Translations under genes and position numbers: made by a program | In this document: one piece after another, positions 31,362-40,303 of the stretch | How the letters are laid out: each line of letters begins with the position of its first letter | Position numbering within the stretch: the first letter of the stretch is position 1 | Notes under the pieces: model-generated | What the model saw: only the letters and a program-made list of their open reading frames with translations | What the model was told of the DNA's origin: nothing | Database searches by the model: none | DNA from: Intestinibacillus sp. Marseille-P6563 | Lineage (GTDB): Bacteria > Bacillota > Clostridia > Oscillospirales > Butyricicoccaceae | Length of the DNA stretch: 64,000 nt | Direction: 5' to 3' | Assembly (NCBI RefSeq): GCF_900604335.1 | Contig: NZ_UWOD01000001.1 | Span: 186,001 to 250,000, forward strand

Positions 31362-32726
31362 TTAGCGCTCTTCTAACGGCACATAGTCCCGCTGGCCATG
31401 AATGGACAGATAAGCTGGACGGATGATCTTATCGGTGTTGATGAGTTCTTCCAGGCGGTGTGCGCTCCATCCTACGATGCGTGCCGCAGCAAACATCGGG
31501 GTATACAGTTCCAGCGGCAGACCCAGCATGGAATAGACAAAGCCCGAATAAAAGTCTACATTGGCGCTAACGCCTTTATAAATCCGGCGTTCTTCCTGAA
31601 TGATCTGCGGAGCAATTCGCTCAACCAATTCATATAATGCAAAATCCTCGTTCCGATGCTTTTCGCGCGCAAGCTGGCCAACGAAGCTCTTGAATATCTG
31701 TGCACGTGGATCGGATAGCGAATACACAGCATGTCCCATGCCATAAATCAGGCCTTTTTTGTCAAAGGCTTCTTTGTGCAGCAGTTTGCGCAGGTAGTCG
31801 GCCACTTCTTCTTCATCGTCGGTATGCACCACATGCTGCCGCAGATCGTCAAACATCTGCACAACTTTAATATTGGCTCCACCATGCTTGGGACCTTTTA
31901 GGCTTCCCAGGGCTGCGGAAATCGCTGAATAGGTGTCTGTCCCCGACGAGGTGACAACATGGGTCGTAAACGAAGAATTATTGCCGCCTCCATGTTCCAT
32001 ATGCAAAACCAGTGCCAAATCCAAAACGCGGGATTCCAGCGGTGTAAACTGCATGTCGGGCCGTAAGATTCGCAGGATATTTTCGGCTGTGCCCAAACTG
32101 TCGGACGGATAATGGATATACATACTGCCGCCGCATTCATAGTGATTATAAGCATGATAGGAATATGCAGCCAGCATGGGAAAGACCGAAATGAGCATCA
32201 GGCATTGCCGTAAAACGTTGGGCAGGCTGATGTCATCGCAGGAATCATCATATGAGGCCAGGGTCAGTACGCTCCGCGAAAGTGTATTCATCAGGTCATG
32301 AGAAGAAGCTTTCATTACGACATCGCGTACAAAGTTGGTCGGCAACGTTCTGCCATCGGCCAGTAGTTTTTGAAAATTTTTGAGTTGCTGTTCATCGGGC
32401 AATTCTCCAAACAGCAGCAAAAAAGCCGTTTCTTCAAACCCATCCCGGTCACCCTTGATGAAGCCGCGTACCACATCGTTGATATTATATCCACGATAAT
32501 ACAATTCCCCATCGCAGGATTCTTCCTTTCCATCCACAACCTTTTTGGAAATGATTTCGGATATATTGGTAAGTCCTGCGACGACACCTTTACCATCTAA
32601 ATCGCGCAGGCCACGCTTTACATGCATATCTTGATAGAGTTTGCCATCAATCTGACTGTTTTGTTTGCACAATGCAGCCAATTCTTCGACCTCGGCATTT
32701 ACGGTAAGCATGCGATTTTCTGCCAT
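31362..32726 (-). CDS. Citrate synthase
   Basis: A 454-residue enzyme condensing oxaloacetate with acetyl-CoA. The catalytic His/Asp motifs are HMEHGGGNNSSFTTHVV (about residues 243-259), MGHAVYSLSDPR (about 330-341) and a later DFYSGFVYSMLGLP (about 384-397). The N-terminus MAENRMLTVNAEVEELAALC and the overall length match clostridial Si-type citrate synthases with a longer N-terminal region. AGGAGG lies before the ATG at 32726. It stands alone, with no aconitase or isocitrate dehydrogenase nearby, and probably supplies glutamate synthesis in an anaerobe. 2-Methylcitrate synthase activity cannot be excluded. Confidence 0.92.
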   Translation of the reverse strand: MAENRMLTVNAEVEELAALCKQNSQIDGKLYQDMHVKRGLRDLDGKGVVAGLTNISEIISKKVVDGKEESCDGELYYRGYNINDVVRGFIKGDRDGFEETAFLLLFGELPDEQQLKNFQKLLADGRTLPTNFVRDVVMKASSHDLMNTLSRSVLTLASYDDSCDDISLPNVLRQCLMLISVFPMLAAYSYHAYNHYECGGSMYIHYPSDSLGTAENILRILRPDMQFTPLESRVLDLALVLHMEHGGGNNSSFTTHVVTSSGTDTYSAISAALGSLKGPKHGGANIKVVQMFDDLRQHVVHTDDEEEVADYLRKLLHKEAFDKKGLIYGMGHAVYSLSDPRAQIFKSFVGQLAREKHRNEDFALYELVERIAPQIIQEERRIYKGVSANVDFYSGFVYSMLGLPLELYTPMFAAARIVGWSAHRLEELINTDKIIRPAYLSIHGQRDYVPLEER

Positions 32727-32910
32727 CTTGATGCTCCTCCTTTGGATGTAACACAATTTGATTCAATTATATCAAATTTCGCCCTTTTTTTCTTTCGCAA
32801 AATACGGGATTCTTCTAAACATTTTGTAAACTTTCTATGGCATGCAGCGTATAGACTGGCAAGGCGTTTGATAGTATACCGCTTTATAATAGAAATTTTT
32901 CCAAAAGCTC

Positions 32911-32939
32911 TTTACAAATTCTCCGAGATATGCTATTAT
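32911..32939 (+). promoter_or_regulatory. Promoter of tRNA-Arg
   Basis: TTTACA and TATTAT with a 17-base spacer, ending 14 bases before the tRNA. Confidence 0.65.
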
Positions 32940-32953
32940 TCTATATGTTATCC

Positions 32954-33030
32954 GCGTCCGTAGTTCAATTGGATAGAGCGTCAGATTCCGGTTCTGAATG
33001 TTGGGGGTTCGAGTCCCTTCGGGCGTGCCA
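32954..33030 (+). tRNA. tRNA-Arg (anticodon CCG)
   Basis: The 77-base cloverleaf is complete. The acceptor GCGTCCG pairs with CGGGCGT (first pair G-U), the D arm is GTTC/GAGC, and the anticodon stem TCAGA/TCTGA encloses loop TTCCGGT, giving anticodon CCG. The T arm GGGGG/CCCTT encloses TTCGAGT, and CCA is encoded. Confidence 0.95.
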
Positions 33031-33041
33031 AAACAATGAAT

Positions 33042-33084
33042 ATCCACTCCGTGCTTTTGTGAAAACTACGGAGTGGATTTTTTT
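33042..33084 (+). terminator. Terminator after tRNA-Arg
   Basis: ATCCACTCCGT and ACGGAGTGGAT arms followed by a T run. Confidence 0.85.
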
Positions 33085-33114
33085 ATAATTTCAAAAAGTA
33101 AAGGAGTGGTAAAC

Positions 33115-34497
33115 ATGAAAAAGAAACTGCTGGCGGCATGGCTCGCACTATGGATGCTAGCATGCAACGCCTGGGCGGTCGATTTGTATGTCGATGGCAG
33201 CGCTTTGCAAACCGATGCACCACCTACCCTTGTCAGCGGACGCACGCTTGTCCCCTTACGCGCGATTTTTGAAGCGCTGGATGCAGATGTTGCCTGGAAC
33301 GACGCCACCCAGACTGCTGCAGCCCAAAAAGACAGCACACAAATCCAGGTGACGATCAATCAGACCACTGCCTATGTCAATGGTCAGCCACAAGCTTTGG
33401 ATGTTCCAGCGCAGCTCATAAATGGCCGCACGATGGTACCAGCGCGCTTTGTCTCCGAATCCCTGGATGCGCGTGTGCTATGGGATGCGAACGCCCAAAG
33501 CGTTTATGTGATCACTCCCGATCACGATGCCCTGGTGGTAGAATATCTGGATGTTGGACAGGCGGATAGCATCTTATTGTCCAGTGATGGCGAATATATG
33601 CTGATCGATGCCGGTAACAATTCCGACGGGGATGACATTGTACAGTATCTGCAATCGGTCGGAGCAAACACCCTCAAATATGCCGTTGGCACACATGCTC
33701 ATGCCGACCATATTGGCGGGATGGATGATGTAATCGAAGATCTGCACGTTGAAAACCTTCTTTTGCCCAGCACGGTCACCAATACACAGACGTATACCGA
33801 TGTTCTGGACGCAGCGGCAGCCAAGAACCTAACAGTCACCGTGCCACAAAAAGGAGCTATCTATTCGCTGGGCGACACCCAGATTTCTGTGATTGCTGCG
33901 GAGCAATCGACCAATCTGAACAATACCTCCATTGTTTTAAAAGCAACCTATGAAAATACTGCTTTCCTGTTTATGGGGGATGCTGAAACCGAAGTGGAAA
34001 ACACCATCCTTTCGTCTGGCACTCCTGTGCAATGCGATGTGCTGAAAGTTGGGCACCATGGTTCGGATACCTCTACTAGCAACGCATTTCTGGCGGCAGT
34101 ATCGCCGGAAGCAGCTGTTATCAGCTGCGGTGCGGGCAATTCGTACGGCCATCCCAGCGCCAGCACTCTCGAAAAGCTGGCAGGGATTCCGGTCTGGCGT
34201 ACCGATTTAAACGGTACGATCATTGCGATGACCGATGGACAGACATGCCGCCTGACGGCCAGCCAAGGCACAGCCTCTACTACAACACCGCCATCGATCC
34301 CGACCACGCCGCCCAGTGAGCCTACCGTCGACCCCGATACGGATTCCAATCCCGGCGTTCCCTCCACGGTTTATATTACCCGAACCGGAAAGCGTTATCA
34401 CTACAAGGCGAGCTGCGCTGGGAAAAATGCAATATCGACCACTCTGTCGGATGCCAAATCCCGTGGACTGACCCCATGTCAAAAATGTGCTGCATAA
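33115..34497 (+). CDS. Secreted ComEC-like metallo-beta-lactamase protein with stalk domain
   Basis: A 460-residue exported protein. A signal peptide (MKKKLLAAWLALWMLACNAWA) is followed by a copper amine oxidase N-terminal-like (stalk) domain, about residues 23-135, with two repeats of the GRTLVPLRAIFEALD type. The metallo-beta-lactamase domain (about 140-390) resembles the C-terminal domain of ComEC: DVGQADSILL, MLIDAGNN, GTHAHADHIGGMDD and VGHHGSDTS. After a Pro/Thr-rich linker comes a C-terminal Cys domain (about 420-460) with YHYKASCAGK and PCQKC, like the tail of the nuclease at 26637. A nuclease or phosphodiesterase acting on external nucleic acid is inferred. AAAGGAG precedes the ATG. 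Confidence 0.88.
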   Translation: MKKKLLAAWLALWMLACNAWAVDLYVDGSALQTDAPPTLVSGRTLVPLRAIFEALDADVAWNDATQTAAAQKDSTQIQVTINQTTAYVNGQPQALDVPAQLINGRTMVPARFVSESLDARVLWDANAQSVYVITPDHDALVVEYLDVGQADSILLSSDGEYMLIDAGNNSDGDDIVQYLQSVGANTLKYAVGTHAHADHIGGMDDVIEDLHVENLLLPSTVTNTQTYTDVLDAAAAKNLTVTVPQKGAIYSLGDTQISVIAAEQSTNLNNTSIVLKATYENTAFLFMGDAETEVENTILSSGTPVQCDVLKVGHHGSDTSTSNAFLAAVSPEAAVISCGAGNSYGHPSASTLEKLAGIPVWRTDLNGTIIAMTDGQTCRLTASQGTASTTTPPSIPTTPPSEPTVDPDTDSNPGVPSTVYITRTGKRYHYKASCAGKNAISTTLSDAKSRGLTPCQKCAA

Positions 34498-34537
34498 AAA
34501 AGAGTGCAGGCGATCATCGCCTGCACTCTTTCTATTA
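34497..34537. terminator. Bidirectional terminator
   Basis: AGAGTGCAGGCGAT and ATCGCCTGCACTCT arms with flanking A/T runs, between convergent genes. Confidence 0.85.
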
Positions 34538-35242
34538 TTTTCCCAAGTCTTTCATCAGTTCCGGTAATTTTTCAATTTTTCCCCCGGTCAATCGATCCAA
34601 ATAAACGACAGGCTGCAACGTAGATTCCTGTACATCGATTTCCCCTTTTTCATCTTTAGCGATATATCCCGACTGCACCAGCCGAGTAAAGGTATCTTGC
34701 GCCCACTTCGGCATTTCCGGCACATACTTATAGACCTTCATGACTTCTTCCTCCTGTTCTCCGGCGAGTGCTTTCTGAAAAGCCTGCCACATGGATGGAT
34801 GATCAACAAAGGGACCTGGACAGTATTTCCCGGTCACATCATAATGGCGAAGCACATGATCGAGTGGTACGTTATATTGCGCCATCAGTTCGCGTACAAA
34901 TTGAACCGTTCGATCGATCGTCGCCTGCCGAATGGCCATTCCTTTGCCGGTCAGACACATCTCTACCCCAATCGAATTGGAATTCCGGCACTCCGGATGA
35001 ACATATACTTTTGCCCCACAATGATAGGCGATATGCGTGACTGGAACACTGCTCCAGATCTCTTTTTCATCAACAAAATAATGGGCACTTGCCGGGGCCC
35101 CAAGCGCTTCCCGTGCAAAATAATCCGCATTGTTTTTTGCCGTATCCCCTTCATTGCTCGTATAATGGATCACAATATAGAGAACTTCTTTTAATTTACC
35201 GCCATAGTTGGATCGATTGCATAATTTTGTTTGAATCTCCAT
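34535..35242 (-). CDS. N-acetylmuramoyl-L-alanine amidase (Amidase_2/PGRP fold)
   Basis: A 235-residue protein without a signal peptide. The amidase domain (about residues 10-150) has zinc-ligand motifs VIHYTSNEG (His about 24), RHYDVTGKYCPGP (His about 138, Cys about 146) and IAYHCGAKV. The C-terminal 80 residues (KVYKYVPEMPKWAQDTFTRL onward) look like an SLH-like or peptidoglycan-associated helical segment. It cleaves the amide bond between muramic acid and the peptide stem. Phage-type amidases have this leaderless form, but no phage genes adjoin it. The start at 35242 is chosen for its 8-base distance from GGAGG. Confidence 0.85.
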   Translation of the reverse strand: MEIQTKLCNRSNYGGKLKEVLYIVIHYTSNEGDTAKNNADYFAREALGAPASAHYFVDEKEIWSSVPVTHIAYHCGAKVYVHPECRNSNSIGVEMCLTGKGMAIRQATIDRTVQFVRELMAQYNVPLDHVLRHYDVTGKYCPGPFVDHPSMWQAFQKALAGEQEEEVMKVYKYVPEMPKWAQDTFTRLVQSGYIAKDEKGEIDVQESTLQPVVYLDRLTGGKIEKLPELMKDLGK

Positions 35243-35320
35243 CTTCATTGCCTCCGAATGACTCTGTGGACGGAACCGGCTTGCAATCTCAACCGGTCCT
35301 TTTTTGTCCATCGTGGCTAA

Positions 35321-35353
35321 AATGCCTGAAACCAGTCTTTGGCTCCAGGCATT
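35321..35353. terminator. Hairpin downstream of the cobalamin operon
   Basis: AATGCCTG (35321-35328) and CAGGCATT (35346-35353) form an 8-bp stem about 50 bases after the last gene of the minus-strand operon, but only a short T stretch follows. Possible terminator. Confidence 0.4.
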
Positions 35354-35401
35354 CTAGTCTATGCACAAACTTTCCAGTTTGTGACGAAGGCATCTTGGGT
35401 T

Positions 35402-36187
35402 TTAAAGGGACCGCGGAGCGACCTCCCGCGCATGTCTGACAAACAATTCCCGGACGGCATCCAGTTCCCCCAAGCCACGCAGATCGGTTTGCACCGCATA
35501 GCCATCGGCCTGCAAAATGGATTTCCAGCTATCCTCTTCTTCCCCGGCCAAATCGTTTTGGGCATGGTCGCCCGCTACAATCATAAAGGGGGCCAGCGTC
35601 ACCCGACGCACACCATGCTGTTTCAGTCTGCCGCGGATATAGTCGAGTCCTGGGAAACCTTCCACGGTGCCGACATAGACCCGTTCGGCGCCCAGAGAAC
35701 GGAACATATTTTCCACTTGGCTATACGTCGCATTGGCAAAATGCTCGGTGCCGTGCCCCATATAAACATAGGCTTCATCGGGTGCCAGCGCGGGGATTTC
35801 CTGCAACAGTCTGTGGCAGATTTCGGCGTAATCCTCTGTATGGAATAGCATGGGCTTGCCGATCTTCATGCTCTGGAAACGGCTGCGGTATGGCAAAAGC
35901 TGCATGAGCATTTTTTCATATTCCATGCCTGGCATCACATGCAGGCTTTGGCACAGCACTTCCTCATACCCTGCTGCTACCAGCTGTTCCATCTGTTCTG
36001 CGGGACTCAGGATGCGCACCCCTTCTTCCCGCTCGATCTTGCGAATGACCATACCGGACGTGAAGGCCCGGAAAAAATCGTACCCCGGAAAGGCCTGCTG
36101 CAAGCTGTCTTCGATCTGTGCAATCGCCTGACGTGCTTTGGGATAGGTCGTACCAAAACTGATGACGACCAATGCTTTTTTGCTCAT
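35402..36187 (-). CDS. cbiK: Anaerobic sirohydrochlorin cobaltochelatase
   Basis: A 261-residue class II chelatase that inserts cobalt into sirohydrochlorin (or precorrin-2 derivatives), the step defining the anaerobic B12 route. N-terminal VVISFGTTYPKARQ and the catalytic histidines in CQSLHVMPGMEYE (His about 83) and YVYMGHGTEHFAN (His about 145) match CbiK. No signal peptide is present, so it is cytosolic. It is the last gene of the long operon and overlaps cbiC by 4 bases (ATGA). Confidence 0.92.
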   Translation of the reverse strand: MSKKALVVISFGTTYPKARQAIAQIEDSLQQAFPGYDFFRAFTSGMVIRKIEREEGVRILSPAEQMEQLVAAGYEEVLCQSLHVMPGMEYEKMLMQLLPYRSRFQSMKIGKPMLFHTEDYAEICHRLLQEIPALAPDEAYVYMGHGTEHFANATYSQVENMFRSLGAERVYVGTVEGFPGLDYIRGRLKQHGVRRVTLAPFMIVAGDHAQNDLAGEEEDSWKSILQADGYAVQTDLRGLGELDAVRELFVRHAREVAPRSL

Positions 36188-36825
36188 GATTCAAAGCCCT
36201 CCCGTGTGTACAGTTGATACAGCAGTGCGTTGACAATGGCTGCAGCTACATTGCTGCCGCCTTTGCGTCCCCGCGCGATGATATAGGGCGTTTGTCCGCC
36301 CAAAAACAGCTCTTTGGATTCCACAACATTGACAAACCCAACCGGCACGCCGATCACAAGCGCGGGCTGGATTTCTCCGGCTTCAATCATCTCGTGCAGA
36401 CGAATCAGCGCCGTCGGCGCATTGCCAATGGCAAAGATGACTGGGCCTTCCAGTTTTGCAGCATGCTCCATAGATACCACCGCACGGGTCACACCGCGCG
36501 CCTTGGCCTCGCGTGCCACTTCTTCTTCGGCCATAAAGCAGACCGCCCGGCCGCCCAGCTTGGCCAACACCGACTTGCTCACGCCCGAAAGCGCCATGTT
36601 GGTGTCGGTTACGACCGTTGCCTCCTGCATGAGGGCTGCCTTGGCCTTCTCGACCGCGTCGGGCGAAAAGACCAGATTGTCGGCATAGTCAAAATCCGCC
36701 GATGTATGGATGACCCGCTTCACAATTTCGGCCTGTCCTTCCGGGAAAGTCCGGTCACCCAGTTCTTCGGTAATGATCGCAAAGCTGCGCTTTTCAATAT
36801 CCGCTGGTTTCAAAATGGGATTCAT
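36184..36825 (-). CDS. cbiC: Cobalt-precorrin-8 methylmutase
   Basis: A 213-residue enzyme moving the C11 methyl group to C12 to give cobyrinate. The start [20 protein letters not shown], the catalytic His in RVIHTSADFDY (about residue 42) and FAIGNAPTALIRLHEM and GVPVGFVNVVESK near the C-terminus are family signatures. It overlaps cobO and cbiK by 4 bases each, indicating translational coupling. Confidence 0.94.
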   Translation of the reverse strand: MNPILKPADIEKRSFAIITEELGDRTFPEGQAEIVKRVIHTSADFDYADNLVFSPDAVEKAKAALMQEATVVTDTNMALSGVSKSVLAKLGGRAVCFMAEEEVAREAKARGVTRAVVSMEHAAKLEGPVIFAIGNAPTALIRLHEMIEAGEIQPALVIGVPVGFVNVVESKELFLGGQTPYIIARGRKGGSNVAAAIVNALLYQLYTREGFES

Positions 36826-37352
36826 TGCTCAATGCCCTCCCGCGCGGTGATGCCCTTATCATACGGATGCCGCCGTTTGCAGATTTCGGAGATATAATCA
36901 GCACGTGCCTGCAATTCTTCCGACGGGTCGCGGCCGGTCAGGACCACTTCCAGTTCTTCCGGCTTGTGGTCCAGAATATCCAGCACCATCTTTTCATCCA
37001 GCAGTCCGGTCGAAATCGCGCCGCATACTTCATCGAGCACCAGCATCCGAGCGTGTTCCCGCTCGGCAAAATCGGCCGCGGCCCGCAGCGTACGCGCCAG
37101 CGCCTGCCGGGTGGTTTCCTTTTCTTCCTCGTTCATGGCAAAGGAAAACTTACCAACCGGATTGGCTGCCAATACGGCAACGTTGTCCAGCTTGGCCAGC
37201 ATGCGGCATTCGCCCGATGTGCCGTCCTTTAAAAACTGGGCGATCACGATCTGTTCTCCCTGCGCGGCACACCGCAGCGCCAGGCCCATCGCACAGGTGG
37301 TCTTTCCTTTTCCATCGCCGTGATATAAATGAATCAGTCCTACTTGGTTCAT
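36822..37352 (-). CDS. cobO: Cob(I)yrinic acid a,c-diamide adenosyltransferase (CobA/CobO type)
   Basis: A 176-residue ATP:corrinoid adenosyltransferase that attaches the 5'-deoxyadenosyl group to cob(I)alamin precursors. The P-loop [15 protein letters not shown] (residues 11-25) and the C-terminal [20 protein letters not shown] are diagnostic. It sits between cbiP and cbiC with 4-base overlaps, in line with acting on cobyrinate diamide before cobyric acid synthesis. Confidence 0.94.
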   Translation of the reverse strand: MNQVGLIHLYHGDGKGKTTCAMGLALRCAAQGEQIVIAQFLKDGTSGECRMLAKLDNVAVLAANPVGKFSFAMNEEEKETTRQALARTLRAAADFAEREHARMLVLDEVCGAISTGLLDEKMVLDILDHKPEELEVVLTGRDPSEELQARADYISEICKRRHPYDKGITAREGIEQ

Positions 37353-38848
37353 GCGTTTCCCTCCAATAACTGATAGATCTTGTCCATATCGAGTGCTGCA
37401 CGGACGGTATCCGCCAGCTTATCATACTGCATTTCTTTGTATTGCCGCACGTCCATGGCATGCGCATCGAGCGTGACACCCTTTTTATCTGCCAGCGCCT
37501 GTGCCAAGCCTTGGACCACTTCGCTTTCGTCAAAAATGCCATGCAGGTAGGTGCCATAGGCATTGCCCTGCTGACAGCCATCCAGCACGGTTTCTGTGCC
37601 CCGGGTCAGCCGCTGCAACGGCTTAGCACCCTCGAGCAGCGTGGTTTCGCCCATGTGGATTTCATACCCTTTCGTATGCGCGCTGCTCAGCGCCGCGAGG
37701 TCGCCCTCAATATCGAGCAGGACACCGGACGCCTGAGTCGTCGTCTTATCCGACCGGAACACGGTTTCGGTCGGCAAAAGGCCCATTCCCCGGATGGAGC
37801 CGCCGCCTTCGCTGCCCTCCGGGTCGTGAATCGCGCGGCCCATCATCTGATAGCCGCCGCATACGCCAAACACCGGCGTACCCGCGGCATGCTGTTTGAG
37901 AATCTGCGCTTCCAGCCCGCTTTCCCGTAGCCATTTGAGGTCTGCGATCGTGCTTTTGCTGCCCGGCAGCAAAATGAGGTCCGCGCCTTCCAGCTGGTCG
38001 GGCCGGTCGACATACCGCACTCCGACGCCAGGCACGCGCGGCAAAGCGGAAAAGTCGGTAAAGTTCGAAATCCGCGGCAGCCGCACCACGGCGATGTCAA
38101 GCAGAGTGCCCCGGTTGGTCTGTTCGAGCTGGTCGGACAAACTGTCCTCATCGTCGATGTCCAGCTTGGCATACGGCACCACGCCCACAACTGGCTTGCC
38201 GGTCAGGTCTTCCAGCATGGTGAGTCCCGGCTTTAAGATGTCCACGTCCCCGCGGAATTTGTTGATGACCAGTCCACCGATACGCGCCCGCTCGTCTTCC
38301 TCAAGCAGCATCACCGTGCCATACAGCGAGGCAAACACCCCGCCGCGGTCAATGTCGCCCACGAGCAGCACCGGCGCATCGGCCAGAGCCGCCATCCCCA
38401 TATTCACGATGTCGTCCTGCTTGAGGTTGATTTCCGCCGGACTGCCGGCGCCTTCGAGCACGATGATGTCGTATTCGGCTGCCAGACTTTCGTACGCTTC
38501 GCGCACCACCGGGATGAGCGCTCGCTTGTTGCCCCAGTATTCGCGGGCGGTCTGGTTGCCGATGGCCTTGCCGTTTACAATCACCTGCGAACCGCAGTCA
38601 CTGGTCGGCTTTAATAAAATCGGGTTCATGCGCACATCGGGCGCAATGCCTGCCGCTTCGGCCTGCATGACCTGCGCGCGGCCCATTTCCCGCCCGTCGG
38701 CTGTGATAAACGAATTGAGCGCCATATTCTGCGATTTAAACGGCGCCACCCGATAGCCGTCCTGTTTAAAGATGCGGCACAGGGCCGCAGCCAACACACT
38801 TTTCCCGGCGTTGGACGCTGTCCCCTGCACCATGATCGCTTTCGCCAT
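37349..38848 (-). CDS. cbiP: Adenosylcobyric acid synthase (glutamine-hydrolysing)
   Basis: A 499-residue amidotransferase adding four amide groups. The N-terminal DRTG/dethiobiotin-synthase-like ATP domain has [20 protein letters not shown] (about residues 5-24). The C-terminal GATase domain has the catalytic Cys in [11 protein letters not shown] (about residue 333) and a His near the end (GTYLHGIFD). The start is ATG 38848, the canonical [10 protein letters not shown]; longer frames are not supported. This start lies 83 bases inside the 3' end of cobD, an unusually long overlap. Confidence 0.94.
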   Translation of the reverse strand: MAKAIMVQGTASNAGKSVLAAALCRIFKQDGYRVAPFKSQNMALNSFITADGREMGRAQVMQAEAAGIAPDVRMNPILLKPTSDCGSQVIVNGKAIGNQTAREYWGNKRALIPVVREAYESLAAEYDIIVLEGAGSPAEINLKQDDIVNMGMAALADAPVLLVGDIDRGGVFASLYGTVMLLEEDERARIGGLVINKFRGDVDILKPGLTMLEDLTGKPVVGVVPYAKLDIDDEDSLSDQLEQTNRGTLLDIAVVRLPRISNFTDFSALPRVPGVGVRYVDRPDQLEGADLILLPGSKSTIADLKWLRESGLEAQILKQHAAGTPVFGVCGGYQMMGRAIHDPEGSEGGGSIRGMGLLPTETVFRSDKTTTQASGVLLDIEGDLAALSSAHTKGYEIHMGETTLLEGAKPLQRLTRGTETVLDGCQQGNAYGTYLHGIFDESEVVQGLAQALADKKGVTLDAHAMDVRQYKEMQYDKLADTVRAALDMDKIYQLLEGNA

Positions 38849-39902
38849 CTGTGAGCACCTCCCTGACCGCCCGCATGAGCCGGGCGTTTTCTTCTTTGGT
38901 CTTGACGGCCACGCGGAAATATCCCGCACCAAGGCCGATATAATTCGAGCAATCCCGAATCAAAATGCCCCGCGGCAGCAGCCGCTCCCGCAAGTCGGTC
39001 TGTGCCGTCGAAAACAGCAGATAATTGGCCTCTCCCGGGAACACGCGGAACCCGCAGTCTGCGAGTGCGTCCGCCAGTTCCTGACGCAGCAGCGCAATCA
39101 TCTTCGCTGTTTGTGCAGCATAATCTTTTAGCCCAAGGGCAGCGACTCCGCAGGCTTGCGCAAACACCGAAACGTTCCAGGGCTGTCCCGCGGCGTGCAG
39201 CCGCTCGAGCAGCAGCCGGTCGGCAGTTGCGCACCAGCCGAGCCGCACACCCGGTACGGCGTACATCTTAGTAAAAGCGCGCACCACGACCAGCAAATCG
39301 CAGCGCATGACCTGCGGCAGCAGCGTATGCGCCGGTTCATCCAAGAGAAAATCCGCAAAGCATTCGTCGACAATCAGACGGATGCGCTTTTTCTGACACT
39401 GGGCAACGATACACGCCATCAAATTCGGGTCGACTGTCCGGCCAGTGGGATTGTTCGGATTGCACAGGATGCACACATCCACGCCGTCCAGTTCGTCCAG
39501 AATACGCGCTGTAACGGCAAAGTTTTCCTGTGCCCGTAGTCGATGATGCCGGACGTTGCAGCCAAAATGAGTCAGCGCAGCCTCGTACTCGGAAAAAGTC
39601 GGCGCAGTGATGAGAGCGGTCTGCGGACGCAGCACATCAGCCAAACGATAAAATACCTCGGCTGCACCATTTGCGCAAAAGAATGTTTCAGGCGGCAACC
39701 CGTAAGTCTGGGCCAGAGCGTTCGTCAAGGCACGGCAAAAAGGATCGGGATATTGCGCGCACTGTTCCACAGCGTCCAGCATCGCCTGCCGGACTGCTTC
39801 TGGAATGCCGCGCGGGTTGATATTGGCCGAAAAATCGAGCACATTCTGTCCGGGATACTGTGCCGTATAGCCATATATATCTCCCCCATGCACATATTGC
39901 AT
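38766..39902 (-). CDS. cobD: Threonine-phosphate decarboxylase (CobD, PLP dependent)
   Basis: A 378-residue class I/II-fold PLP enzyme that decarboxylates L-threonine phosphate to the aminopropanol phosphate linker. It has HGGDIYGY at the N-terminus, [12 protein letters not shown] (about residues 146-157), VDECFADFL (about 180-188) and the PLP lysine in [16 protein letters not shown] (Lys about 212). Its last 27 codons overlap the start of cbiP and are probably a non-conserved tail. The name follows Salmonella CobD, not the CobD/CbiB cobinamide synthase. Confidence 0.93.
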   Translation of the reverse strand: MQYVHGGDIYGYTAQYPGQNVLDFSANINPRGIPEAVRQAMLDAVEQCAQYPDPFCRALTNALAQTYGLPPETFFCANGAAEVFYRLADVLRPQTALITAPTFSEYEAALTHFGCNVRHHRLRAQENFAVTARILDELDGVDVCILCNPNNPTGRTVDPNLMACIVAQCQKKRIRLIVDECFADFLLDEPAHTLLPQVMRCDLLVVVRAFTKMYAVPGVRLGWCATADRLLLERLHAAGQPWNVSVFAQACGVAALGLKDYAAQTAKMIALLRQELADALADCGFRVFPGEANYLLFSTAQTDLRERLLPRGILIRDCSNYIGLGAGYFRVAVKTKEENARLMRAVREVLTDGESDHGAGDSVQRREKCVGCGPVPHL

Positions 39903-39916
39903 TGGTTTCCCTCCTT

Positions 39917-40303
39917 TTAAGGTTCTTTCGGCAGCTGTCCTTTAATGGCCTGACCGATACCCGCATACACCCGCACGACCAGGTCAGCCCGTGCAGCCAA
40001 ATCACACAGCAGCCGCCCGGTCTGCTCGCGCCAGTCATCCTGCGCTTTTGCAAACGGTACGACCCCGCAGCCAATCTCATCGCACAGGACGATCTTGCCT
40101 TGGAGTGCATCCAACAAAGCCTGCGCATCCCAGCCGTCCTGCCGCCGTGTGTAACGATGCAAGCTATCCACAGCGCGCGCGGCTTGGATGTCGGCAAGCG
40201 AACAGGTTTCCCCGTCCGCAAAATCGCTTTCATGCAGGGAAAACAATCTCTCAGCCAGCGCGCGTTTGCCTTGATGCGCGCCGCCGATGATGAGTACCGT
40301 CAT
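39917..40303 (-). CDS. Short CobU-like protein (cobinamide kinase family)
   Basis: A 128-residue protein starting MTVLIIGGAHQGKRALAE, with a P-loop in which the usual GKS is GKR. It also has LCDEIGCGVVPFAKAQDDWREQTGRLLCDLA, the CobU E-x-G-x-GVVP signature. Compared with CobU (about 180 residues) the middle part with the guanylylated His region is missing. A full CobU is encoded at 41085-41621. It may be a kinase-only or regulatory paralog, or degenerate. It overlaps cobS by 4 bases, so it remains coupled in the operon. Confidence 0.8.
   Translation of the reverse strand: MTVLIIGGAHQGKRALAERLFSLHESDFADGETCSLADIQAARAVDSLHRYTRRQDGWDAQALLDALQGKIVLCDEIGCGVVPFAKAQDDWREQTGRLLCDLAARADLVVRVYAGIGQAIKGQLPKEP

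Noticed and set aside
34535-35242. The amidase as a phage endolysin remnant
   Set aside because: The leaderless form allows it, but no adjoining holin or tail genes are visible and it lies between ordinary chromosomal genes.
35255-35306. Terminator-like CCGG hairpin with T run on the plus strand
   Set aside because: No plus-strand gene ends there; the T run is on the wrong strand for the amidase and for the cobalamin operon.
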